From an uncultured Verrucomicrobiota bacterium (lineage in GTDB: Bacteria > Verrucomicrobiota > Verrucomicrobiia > Limisphaerales > CAIMTB01): a stretch of 44,821 nt of DNA. This document shows positions 33,408 to 41,363 of the stretch, in pieces. Numbering within the stretch: position 1 is the first letter of the stretch; every line of letters begins with the position of its first letter. Below the pieces are notes generated by a model that saw only the letters and a list, made by a program, of their open reading frames with translations, was not told where the DNA came from and searched no databases. A program made the position numbers and the translations under genes. Where the stretch lies: the NCBI GenBank assembly GCA_903844265.1, contig CAIMTB010000063.1, positions 1-44,821 of the forward strand. The letters are read 5' to 3'.

Positions 33408-33867
33408 TTCTACGCCGTTCTCTCAAAGACTCCCATTTGCGCCGGAGAACCCACGCCAGCGTCGTCCGGTCCGACAGGCAGGACAGCGCGGACAAGTGGC
33501 GGGACACCCGGTGCTCGGAACCGGACATCCCGCCGCTTGCTGTGCAGAGGGGATCGGTTTCCGGCGCTGCGGGCAAGCCTGGTGCATTGCCGTCCGGTGG
33601 GCGATGACCCGATCAGCCCTGTGGCGGCCATCGCAGCGCTGGATGCAGGGCTTAGGGACGCGTGTACTCCAGATGGACAACTCTCCGACGGGACGGCTGC
33701 GCCGCCCTGCAGGAGGGTGCAGGATGAGGGGAGCCATCAGGAGCCCGTCGCCCGGCTGGAGATCGGGGTCAAACCTTGACAGTCGACATTTGGATCGATG
33801 GGCGGAAGAACCCTGCTGGCGCCAGGCGATAGCCGGGGGGCCTGGTCGGCCGGCCCGAACGTCATCG
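33408..33867. other. 460-base intergenic stretch with no supported gene
   Basis: The stretch lies between the start of a nucleotidyltransferase gene and the end of the VOC gene. It holds the solitary element arm at 33765 and otherwise GC-rich spacer without codon-like structure on either strand. The promoter of the nucleotidyltransferase pair should lie in its first 100 bases, but I see no clear boxes. Confidence 0.5.
33765..33800 (-). repeat. Solitary arm of a palindromic element
   Basis: GGGGTCAAACCTTGACAGTC followed by GACATTTGGATCGATG matches, in reverse, the right terminus of elements 3 and 7. No opposite arm is found downstream. It is the last member of the family in the window. Confidence 0.65.
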
Positions 33868-34230
33868 TCATTGGTCCGACCACACCGCAAGCTGATTGCC
33901 AGCGGGATCTGCGAACTCAAAGCGTCGGCCACCCGGGAACGGGAAGATCTCCCTCACCACCCGGCCCCCGGCCTTCAGGACGCGCTCCCGGGTCGCCTCC
34001 AGATCCGAGGCGAACAGGACAACCAGCGGCGCCTGAGGGCGATGGTCCGGATCGGCGTTGATGCCGGAAGGAATCCCGCTCCCCTGGGTGTCCACGTACT
34101 TATCTCCCCAGTCCTGGTACGACCATCCAAACACGTCGCCATAGAAGGCCTTGCCCTCCCGCAAGGCCTCGGCAGTAGGGGCTGGGAATTCCACGTAATC
34201 GATCCGGTTCTCCTTCGGGTGTTGGGTCAT
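33868..34230 (-). CDS. VOC-superfamily (glyoxalase-like) protein
   Basis: 120 residues of one VOC module pair: 'RIDYVEFPAPTAEALREGKA' then FYGDVFGWSYQDWGD, 'LVVLFASDLEATRERVLKAG' and GRRFEFADPAGNQLAVW. The family binds a metal and includes glyoxalase I, dioxygenases and resistance proteins. The sequence is closest in style to small 'glyoxalase/bleomycin resistance' proteins of unknown substrate. It is monocistronic. Confidence 0.88.
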   Translation of the reverse strand: MTQHPKENRIDYVEFPAPTAEALREGKAFYGDVFGWSYQDWGDKYVDTQGSGIPSGINADPDHRPQAPLVVLFASDLEATRERVLKAGGRVVREIFPFPGGRRFEFADPAGNQLAVWSDQ

Positions 34231-34288
34231 GGGGAAAATCTGGGCGGCAAAGACGTTCCTACAAGCAAAAGGACCTGGGACTCGTGGA

Positions 34289-34331
34289 ATCGGGGTAGGG
34301 ACGCCGGTTTCCCGGCTGCCCCTACCCCGAT
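34289..34331 (-). terminator. Strong hairpin downstream of CBM9-like gene
   Basis: ATCGGGGTAGGG (34289-34300) pairs perfectly with CCCTACCCCGAT (34320-34331), with a smaller CCGG hairpin in the loop. It lies 45 bases past the stop of the CBM9-like gene on the minus strand. There is no T-run, so it may act as an mRNA 3'-end stabiliser as much as a terminator. Confidence 0.55.
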
Positions 34332-34376
34332 CACCCCTATGCGGGTCAAGACTCCCCGCCGATGCGTCCGCCGGGA

Positions 34377-36278
34377 TCAGTTGCCCTTGACGCGGTAGAA
34401 CTTCGCGGTGCCGGCCGGAGTCACTTTCAGCGGGCTGGCGCCGGACTCGTTGTTCCAGGTGCCATTGAGGATGGTGGCGCTCTGGAGCGTGCCGCCGGCG
34501 TAGGTGACCACGACGTCGGTTCCGCTACGGGCCAGTGACACGGTGGGGGTGACCGTGGCTTTTGAGCCGATGGCGTAAGCCAGCGTATTCAGGAGCAGGT
34601 TCTTGCCATCCTCCGTCAGGAAGCCGAGTTCCAGGGTCCAATTGGCGACCAGGCTGGCCGCCTGGCCCAGGAAAAGGCCGATGCGCTTGTTGGGAACCAC
34701 GGAGCCGTCGACCAGCTTGTCGCCCTTCTCGTAGACGAAGAGAGTGGGAAACGATCCGTCGGCGAGGACACTCGCCACGACGTCGGCATCGGCGGAAGGC
34801 TTGCCGTAATTCAAGCTGTAGAGAGAACTGTACACCTTCGGATGGGCGCCCAGGCCGCTGGCGATCGGGTGCGAGGCCTTCTTGATGTACAGCGAGTCGA
34901 CGCCGTCCTTGAGTTCGGCCGGCTGCGTGTCTTCCGTGCGACCGGTGTTTCCGAAGAAAGAGAATTCGTTCGAGAAATCGGCCGGGTGCGACACCCATTC
35001 CGCGTTGTCCCACATGAAGGCCTCCGCGGAAATGACCGGGATGTCGGTGTCGCGGAGGGTGAACTTCTGAACCGCGGGATCGCCGATCGGCTCGAGGACC
35101 GAGGTGGAACCGATGGTCTCCGAGATGAAGACGACATCCTGACCCGCGGCCGCCTTGCGCAGGTCGTCCGGCGGGCCGCCGGACTGGAAGACCGTCACCG
35201 TGTAACCCCGGGCGCGGAACAGGGCGATGAGAGCCGGGTCCGCGTTAATCGGGGTGTCCGAACTCGAAGTCACAAACAGGATCTTGCCGGTGGCGGGCGT
35301 GTCGTAGCCGAAGATGATTTCACCACTGCCACCATGGGAGAGCCGGCCCGTGCCGTCGATGAACAGCGGATGGTTCTCGGTGTCGGCGCGCCAGACCTGG
35401 CCGGCGATTTCGTCGGCGGAAAGGGTCGCCAGATATTCGGCGGTGTAACCCTTGTAACGCTGGCGGTTGGCCCAGAAGTACTGGATGTCGAGATCCTGCG
35501 AACCCGTCTTGTCGCCGTTCGGGCCGGGACCGTGCTTGTCGTCGTCATCCATCCCGATGTTGAAACCCATGCGGTAGCCGTTCGCGAGTTTGTTCTTGGC
35601 GACGGGGTCCTCGAACATCCGCTTCTTGAAGCGCACCTCCATCTGCCAGCCGCCGGCGACCGCTTTGCCGGTGCCGTAGACGTCGCCGTTCGCGCCGTAG
35701 GTCCACTCAACACCGCTGGCCCATCCCTGGCTGCCCCTGGCGTTCGCGGCTTCGTCCCACGCCGAGAAGCGGCCCTCGTAATTGAGGTAGGAATGGCCGC
35801 CAACGGGATCCTTCGAGCTGTCGGTGTTGTTATCAAACCGATCGGCCAAGGCATCGACCACGATCTCGATCGCGTCGTCCTTCCAGAAATTCCCGTTGGA
35901 ATCGTCACTGTTGACCACCTCATCCTTCGCGTCTACGCCCACGTAGAAATAGTCATCATCGTGCGCCAGATAGTAGGTGAAGCTCGAGTCAGCAGCGTTG
36001 TCCCATTGGCGGTCGGCGGGGAAATCCAGGATCCAGGCATTCACGCCGGGCGTGACAGTGACTCCGACAAACCCACCGTACTCCGCGGAGGAAGCAACGC
36101 CGTCGAGCTTGAGCGACCCGTTCGGGACCTTGGGCACGTACAGCGTGGTTTTCGCCGGCGTAGACCACGGACCCTGAGCCGTGGTGTCGAAGGTTGAAAG
36201 GTCGAAGCCCTGGCCGAAAGCCAAGGGGGAGGCGAGCGCCGAAGCGCAGAGAATGGGGAGACCAAACGTTCCGTGCAT
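34377..36278 (-). CDS. Exported protein: CBM9-like domain plus ThuA/GATase-like domain
   Basis: 633 residues; the ATG at 36278 has AGAAGGA upstream. Signal peptide LPILCASALASPLAFGQG. Residues about 55-290 match family-9 carbohydrate-binding-like domains: 'YYLAHDDDYFYVGVDAKDE', FWKDDAIEIVVDALADRFDN and 'GWQMEVRFKK'. From about 330 a flavodoxin-like segment starts (GKILFVTSSSDTPINADPAL, 'FRARGYTVTVFQSGGPPDDL', 'DVVFISETIGSTSVL'), like ThuA/class-I amidotransferase folds but without a visible Cys-His-Glu triad. The last 55 residues form the 'LQSATILNGTW...FYRVKG' module. It is probably a surface or periplasmic glycan-binding protein. Confidence 0.7.
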   Translation of the reverse strand: MHGTFGLPILCASALASPLAFGQGFDLSTFDTTAQGPWSTPAKTTLYVPKVPNGSLKLDGVASSAEYGGFVGVTVTPGVNAWILDFPADRQWDNAADSSFTYYLAHDDDYFYVGVDAKDEVVNSDDSNGNFWKDDAIEIVVDALADRFDNNTDSSKDPVGGHSYLNYEGRFSAWDEAANARGSQGWASGVEWTYGANGDVYGTGKAVAGGWQMEVRFKKRMFEDPVAKNKLANGYRMGFNIGMDDDDKHGPGPNGDKTGSQDLDIQYFWANRQRYKGYTAEYLATLSADEIAGQVWRADTENHPLFIDGTGRLSHGGSGEIIFGYDTPATGKILFVTSSSDTPINADPALIALFRARGYTVTVFQSGGPPDDLRKAAAGQDVVFISETIGSTSVLEPIGDPAVQKFTLRDTDIPVISAEAFMWDNAEWVSHPADFSNEFSFFGNTGRTEDTQPAELKDGVDSLYIKKASHPIASGLGAHPKVYSSLYSLNYGKPSADADVVASVLADGSFPTLFVYEKGDKLVDGSVVPNKRIGLFLGQAASLVANWTLELGFLTEDGKNLLLNTLAYAIGSKATVTPTVSLARSGTDVVVTYAGGTLQSATILNGTWNNESGASPLKVTPAGTAKFYRVKGN

Positions 36279-36435
36279 AATTGGTCCTTCTGGTTGTAAT
36301 TCGAATGGAGCGCCCATCCCTTAGTCGATCTGCGCCGGAGGGTTCAATCCCAAAATCCCGAAAATACGGCAGGGCGCCAGGGCCGTTGAAAAAATCGCGA
36401 ACAGGCCTGGTGAAGGCGTGATGGGCGACCGGCGG

Positions 36436-36508
36436 TGAAACGGAAGCGGAGTGAAGTCCGCGCTCCGCCCACAACTCGTGGAGGCACCGGCGGCAGGTCG
36501 CCGGTGCC
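36436..36508. repeat. Hairpin repeats (family 3) and strong stem-loop
   Basis: AAGTCCGCGCTCCGCCCACA (about 36456-36475) is the reverse complement of a segment at 41145-41165, apart from one base. Next to it, GGCACCGGCG (36483-36492) pairs perfectly with CGCCGGTGCC (36499-36508). The stem-loop is 78 bases past the stop of the giant FG-GAP gene on the minus strand and could end its transcript. The remaining part up to 36278 holds the promoter and leader of the CBM9-like gene. Confidence 0.5.
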
Positions 36509-36585
36509 GCGCAAAACCCGCACCTGGATCCTGTCGACGCTCCCGGATGGAGGCTCGTGGAACTCGTCCCTGCGGAAGCCAAGCT

Positions 36586-39500
36586 TCACCTGGAGTCGAC
36601 CGTCATAGACCGTGTTCCCGCGGGTATTGGTTTCGAGGAACTGGTGCCGTCCGGCCAGCGCACCTTCACCACGCCGCCCCGGTCCGGCGCGGGAATGCCA
36701 AAGTAAAGGGTCGCGCTGGACTGCGAAAGATAGCCACCGCCTGCCCGGACCTCGTTCACTTGTGGCGCCCCGGGTCCGAAGGCCACCTCGACGCGCGCCC
36801 CAACACCCGTCGGGTTCCCTTTCGGACCCTGGAGGCGAAGGCTCATCCAGTGGACGTCGGGACGGCGTTGGTTGTGCAACGCGACGAGCGCGCCGTCGTT
36901 CCGCGCCGCGAGCAGGTCGGGGGCGTTGTCGCCGTCCAGGTCGATCAGTGCCAGCGCCCGATGGTCCGAGGGCAGGGCGAAGCCACTCACGTTCGGTGGC
37001 AACGGGTCGAATCCCGCCCCCTTCCTTCCGCGCAGGAGGAGTCCGAGCCCGCCCGAGAAAGGACCGAACTCCGGGGCCGGGCTGCGGAAGTTACCCGCCG
37101 TGGCGAGGTCGGGCACGCCGTCACCGTCGAGGTCCGCGGCGACCACGCCGAAACCGGGCGCGACCTGGGCAAGGCGCGGGAGTGGGCGGAAGGTGAAGTG
37201 CCCCTGGCCGTCGTTGAGCCACACCCCGCACTCGAGGGTGTTGATCTCGGACCGCGTCTGACGGGTCCACAAGACCCCTGGGATGAGTTCGGGAATGGTA
37301 GCGTGGGAAAAGGATTCGAAAGTAGGGAAGCGGGCGGTCAGCGAAGGCAACCCTGTGGCAAGGGATTCACGTCTCCGCCACGGACGCCAGGCGTCGTGGT
37401 CGAGGAAAGCCTGCAGCAGGAGCGGCGGCGCGCCGGGGTCGGCTTCGATCCGCGCGATCGCGGCGGGTCGATCCGGCGCGGCGCGGTAGGAAGTGTTCAG
37501 CCCGAGGTTCGAGGCCAGCAGATCGAAGTCGCCATCGCCGTCAATGTCCGCGGCCGCGAGCCCCTGCCACAACCCGGGATGCGTCAGAAACTCACTACCT
37601 TCATCACGCCGCTCGAGCCGTCCGCCCCGATTCATGAAGAGTTTCAGCGTGCCCCATTCCGAAGCGGTCACGAGGTCCGGCCAGCCATCGTTGTCGACGT
37701 CGATCCAGATCGCGCTCGTGACCATGCCGGCATCGGCCAGGTCGGGCGCGCGAGAGGCGGTGGCATCGACAAACCGCCCGCCTTGGTTCACCAGCAACCG
37801 GCTCCGGGGCTGGACGAGATAACTCCCTGGAACGAGTCGCCCCCCCACAAAGAGGTCGAGGTCGCCATCGCGATCGAGGTCCGCCGCGCACACGACGCTG
37901 CCGGCATCACGATCCTCGGGCAGGCTGCCGGCGGGAGCCGGGGTGAAGTGACCGTGGCCGTCGTTGAGATACAGCCGGTCCTGCAGTGCCGGAGAATCGG
38001 GCTCGAACCCTGCCCCACCCGAAACGACATAGAGGTCGAGATCGCCGTCGCCGTCGGCGTCGAGGAACAAGGCGCCCATGTCCTCGCTCTCGCGATCGTT
38101 CTCGAAGGCCGGCAACACGACGGTACGGAAATGGCCCCCGGCCTCCTGCACGCCGATCATTCCCGGCTGGCCGGCCCCACCCCCGAGATAGATGTCGTCG
38201 TCGCCGTCGCCGTCGATGTCCCCCACGGCGAGGCCGGGGCCGAGTTGGGACAGCTTCCACGGCAGCAGTGGCTCGCGGGCGAAGTCATCGAACGGGCGTT
38301 CGCGATGGACGAGCCCGGCACCCACCTCGGCAGCGCGGAAAAGCGCATGGACCGGGACGACGGGGGTGCCTGTCGGAGCGGCCGGGCTGAAAGGTTCATG
38401 GACCGTGTAGAATCGGTCGGCCGCGAGATTGCTGAACGATTGCTCGGCGCCGCCGGGCCAACGGACCGTAAGTCGGGCAACCCGCGCGTCGGGGCCGAGT
38501 CCGAAATGGACGAGAGGCTCGTTGACCGACTGGAAACCGCTCGCGAGCTGGAGGCAACGCGTCTGAAGGCCGTGCGATGTCTCAGCCTGGACCACCGCAC
38601 CGATTCCCCAGGAATTGGCGTGAGAGCCCACCAGCCTCAGGACGATGCGATGCGCCAGGGATTCCCTGTTGCGGTAGAGTCCGAGCGGTTCGCCGAGATT
38701 CATCAGGGCGATATCCAGAGTGCCGTCGCCGTCGAAGTCAGCCAGGCACGTGGCGAAACTCGCGGAAACGCGGTCGAGGCCCCAGGCCGATTCCACGCGC
38801 TCGAAGCGGCGATCGCCACGGTTGCGGAAGGCGAGATGGGTCTCGCGCAACAGCGGCTGGGTACGCCAACCCGGGGCGCCCGGTTGCGCCATCCGGGCCA
38901 GGAGATCCTCGTGGACGTAATCATGGGAAGCCCCGTTGGCGACGAACAAATCAACCCAGCCGTCGTTGTCGAAATCGCCGAACTTGGGCGACCAGGTCCA
39001 GTCGGTGGCTTCGACCCCCGCAAGGTGAGCCGCCTCGAGAACATGTTCGCCGCCGGTGCCGAGGAAGAGGGTGTTGCGCGGCAATTGCCGGGGTTGGGCG
39101 CTGGCGAGGAAGCCATCACTCCTGGCCGGATCCTGATGAGTGACCATGCGGCGGGCGTAAGTGCTTCCGGCCATCTCGGTGGAGAGGAGATCGATCCAGC
39201 CGTCGTTGTCGATGTCGGCCGTGTCGGTGCCCATGGAGGCGAGGGGTACGCAAGGCAGGACCGAGGGGGCGACATCGGTGAAAGTACCGTCGCCGTTGTT
39301 ACGCCAGAGACGGTCCGGAGTCTTGTGATCGTTGGCGACATAGATATCCGGCCGACCATCCCCGTTGTAATCCCACCAACTGACTCCAAGGCCGATGTCG
39401 TTCCCGCGGATTCCCGAGCGCTCGGTGACATTGTGGAAGACACCGTTGGCTTCCTGGTGGAACAACAGGTCCGGCTGACCGGCGATGGCGAGTTCCATGC

Positions 39501-40239
39501 GGCCGCCGCCCTTGTCGAGCAGGGAAAACAAATCCCGGAACGGAGCAGCGACCTCCAGGCGCCCGGCGGCATCCCGGCGGAGGATACCGCGGTCGGCGGC
39601 ATTGCGCGTATTGGCAGGCAGCCGTTGTTCGGCCCTCGCGCCGTCGCGGTGGGTGAGGAGGAACACATCCAACCGTCCGTCCAGGTCGTAATCGGCGAAG
39701 GCCGCCATGATCGAGGCTCCCGTCCAATCGAGGCCGAATTCGCGGGCTCGTTCCACAAACAGGCCGTTTCCCTGGTTGATGAAGAGTAGGTTGGGCGCGT
39801 TGTAACAGCAGACATAGATATCCAGGTCACCATCCCCGTCGACGTCCACGAAGGTCACGCCGGTGCACCACCGTCCGGCTGCACGGACCCCGGCGCTCCC
39901 GGTCACGTCCGCGAAGCGCCACCCGCCGAGGTTGCGGTAGAGCCGGCAGCCGCGGTCGTAATTTGTCACGAAAAGATCCGGCAGTCCGTCGCCGTCGAAG
40001 TCCCCGGCCGCGAGCCCCGCGCCCGAACCTTGTTCCTGCATCAGGACCAGGGGCGCGTTGGGGGGGAATTCGTGGACAAGATCGATGCCGGACTGGGCCG
40101 GCAGGATGGATTCGAAAAGCGGGCCCGGGGTGGCGGCTCGGGTCGGCAGGGGGCGCGACTCGATGAGTTCCGGGGGCGCGATGGCCGCGCACGCGGAAGC
40201 CGTGAGCCAGCAGGCGAGGTGGGCGCAAAACCGGGCCAT
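36586..40239 (-). CDS. Giant FG-GAP/VCBS protein with two UnbV (ASPIC) modules
   Basis: 1,217 residues from the ATG at 40239, with a signal sequence (ARFCAHLACWLTASACAA). Many calcium-binding-type FG-GAP loops are visible: FDGDGLPDLF, VDVDGDGDLDIYVC, YNGDGRPDIYV, FDNDGWVDLFV, 'LDADGDGDLDLYVVSGG'. The first propeller ends in an UnbV-type domain ('RLVGSHANSWGIGAVVQAET', VRWPGGAEQSF), and a second propeller ends in another ('LRLQGPKGNPTGVGARVEVA', VRWPDGTSSSKP). The architecture is CRTAC1-like and duplicated. It is expected at the cell surface, in adhesion or polysaccharide binding; the precise role is unknown. Confidence 0.88.
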   Translation of the reverse strand: MARFCAHLACWLTASACAAIAPPELIESRPLPTRAATPGPLFESILPAQSGIDLVHEFPPNAPLVLMQEQGSGAGLAAGDFDGDGLPDLFVTNYDRGCRLYRNLGGWRFADVTGSAGVRAAGRWCTGVTFVDVDGDGDLDIYVCCYNAPNLLFINQGNGLFVERAREFGLDWTGASIMAAFADYDLDGRLDVFLLTHRDGARAEQRLPANTRNAADRGILRRDAAGRLEVAAPFRDLFSLLDKGGGRMELAIAGQPDLLFHQEANGVFHNVTERSGIRGNDIGLGVSWWDYNGDGRPDIYVANDHKTPDRLWRNNGDGTFTDVAPSVLPCVPLASMGTDTADIDNDGWIDLLSTEMAGSTYARRMVTHQDPARSDGFLASAQPRQLPRNTLFLGTGGEHVLEAAHLAGVEATDWTWSPKFGDFDNDGWVDLFVANGASHDYVHEDLLARMAQPGAPGWRTQPLLRETHLAFRNRGDRRFERVESAWGLDRVSASFATCLADFDGDGTLDIALMNLGEPLGLYRNRESLAHRIVLRLVGSHANSWGIGAVVQAETSHGLQTRCLQLASGFQSVNEPLVHFGLGPDARVARLTVRWPGGAEQSFSNLAADRFYTVHEPFSPAAPTGTPVVPVHALFRAAEVGAGLVHRERPFDDFAREPLLPWKLSQLGPGLAVGDIDGDGDDDIYLGGGAGQPGMIGVQEAGGHFRTVVLPAFENDRESEDMGALFLDADGDGDLDLYVVSGGAGFEPDSPALQDRLYLNDGHGHFTPAPAGSLPEDRDAGSVVCAADLDRDGDLDLFVGGRLVPGSYLVQPRSRLLVNQGGRFVDATASRAPDLADAGMVTSAIWIDVDNDGWPDLVTASEWGTLKLFMNRGGRLERRDEGSEFLTHPGLWQGLAAADIDGDGDFDLLASNLGLNTSYRAAPDRPAAIARIEADPGAPPLLLQAFLDHDAWRPWRRRESLATGLPSLTARFPTFESFSHATIPELIPGVLWTRQTRSEINTLECGVWLNDGQGHFTFRPLPRLAQVAPGFGVVAADLDGDGVPDLATAGNFRSPAPEFGPFSGGLGLLLRGRKGAGFDPLPPNVSGFALPSDHRALALIDLDGDNAPDLLAARNDGALVALHNQRRPDVHWMSLRLQGPKGNPTGVGARVEVAFGPGAPQVNEVRAGGGYLSQSSATLYFGIPAPDRGGVVKVRWPDGTSSSKPIPAGTRSMTVDSR

Positions 40240-40417
40240 GACTGAGGCTGCGTCTCGAAGCCACCCGGGACAATCCTGGTTTGCCATCCGATCCAGGCAG
40301 TCGAGTGTGGGGTAGAAGGATCGACGCCAAGAAAGCACGACGCCGGGAGGTGGCATCGCCCAGGGTGGCGAGAGCGTGGCAACGCGACGCCAACCGCCGA
40401 CGCCCAGGCGGACGGGT

Positions 40418-40840
40418 TTATCCACCGGGTGGCATCAGCACCGGTATGGGCCGACGCTCGAACCGTCGGTAGATGGTGAAGTGCCCATCCAGAGTGAAGA
40501 TCAGGCTGCTCTCACGGAGTTCGGAAAGTCGCACGAGCGTGGCGTCCGCGAGGGACATGGGCAGATCGCGGTAGCGGCGAATCAGTCGGCGGATCGGCCG
40601 GACTTCCTCCCCCAACCGGAAAGGGACGGCCAGTGCCCCGTTCTCGACCAACTCCATCAGATGATCGGGGTCCACCCGGGCCCTTCGCAGGAGGTGCGAC
40701 ACTTCGACCAGGACCGCCTCGGAGGTCAACCAACCCGGAGCCAGCCGAAGCGCCTGTTGCCGAACCCAGTCGTGGTGTTCGGAGTCGCGGTCGAAGTAGG
40801 CCACCAGCGGACCGGTATCGACGATGACCGCCTGGTTCAT
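40418..40840 (-). CDS. PIN-domain ribonuclease, VapC-like toxin
   Basis: 140 residues from the ATG at 40840, which overlaps the antitoxin stop (ATGA). AVIVDTGPLVAYFDRDSEHH carries the first acidic residues; VLVEVSHLL has the Glu; 'LADATLVRLSEL' and 'IFTLDGHFTIYRRF' supply the later aspartates. This is a complete PIN domain, expected to cut a structured RNA when freed from its antitoxin. Confidence 0.87.
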   Translation of the reverse strand: MNQAVIVDTGPLVAYFDRDSEHHDWVRQQALRLAPGWLTSEAVLVEVSHLLRRARVDPDHLMELVENGALAVPFRLGEEVRPIRRLIRRYRDLPMSLADATLVRLSELRESSLIFTLDGHFTIYRRFERRPIPVLMPPGG

Positions 40841-41085
40841 CGACCGAGATCGTCCAAGTGTCGCGGGTTCGTGGCCAGATCGCGGCACTTGCTACGACCC
40901 ATGCCGCATTTGTCGCCCGCCAGGGCGTGAAACGAGGGCTTCACGGGATCACCGCCATCCAACCCTTGCTCGATGAATTCCCGAACCAGCTCGGACTTAG
41001 GCCGCTGGTGGGCGCGGGCGCGGGACTCGAGGCGCGCAGCCAAAGATGCCGGAAGCTTCAATGAGAGCGTCGTCACGAACGCCAC
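40837..41085 (-). CDS. Ribbon-helix-helix (CopG-like) antitoxin
   Basis: About 82 residues. No ATG fits; GTG at 41085 or 41076 is the likely start. The N-terminal strand and helices (TTLSLKLPASLAARLESRAR, then SELVREFIEQGL) form an RHH DNA-binding domain. The C-terminal half is polar and would wrap the toxin. The 4-base overlap with the PIN gene marks a toxin-antitoxin operon that is likely self-repressed. Confidence 0.75.
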   Translation of the reverse strand: MAFVTTLSLKLPASLAARLESRARAHQRPKSELVREFIEQGLDGGDPVKPSFHALAGDKCGMGRSKCRDLATNPRHLDDLGR

Positions 41086-41130
41086 AGTAATACCCGGCCG
41101 CCGGCCCGGCAATACCCGCGGCGAATCCTA

Positions 41131-41295
41131 TGCATCCCGAAGTTGTGGGCGGAGCGCGGACTTCAGTCCGCGTCCGGCGGGGGCGGGCCACGCGCGTCCG
41201 GACCTCTCCCTATGGCGGGCGTGGTTTCACTGAAGCGGCACCAATGCCGCGCTCCGGCTCGGTCCATCGAGGACGACCCACAACTTCGGGATGCA
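41131..41295. repeat. 165-bp element with perfect 19-bp inverted ends
   Basis: TGCATCCCGAAGTTGTGGG (41131-41149) is the exact reverse complement of 41277-41295. Inside are two short hairpins: GCGGACT/AGTCCGC (41156-41171) and GCGGCA/TGCCGC (41235-41250). The second has a close relative at 43525-43550. The element lies between the divergent antitoxin and kinase genes and carries no open frame of its own. It resembles a miniature, non-autonomous mobile element. Confidence 0.75.
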
Positions 41296-41363
41296 CCGCG
41301 GCGAATCAGGGAGGCATGTTTACCGTCGTCGCCGGAGGCCGTGTCCGGTAGCTTCGCACCACG

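Noticed and set aside
33423-33932. A 169-codon minus-strand gene
   Set aside because: Its sequence is rich in Arg, Pro and Cys, crosses a repeat arm and the VOC gene, and shows no structure.
36451-39789. A 1,112-codon open frame on the plus strand
   Set aside because: It mirrors the FG-GAP repeats of the minus-strand gene; the apparent Val/Asp repeats are reverse reading of the calcium loops.
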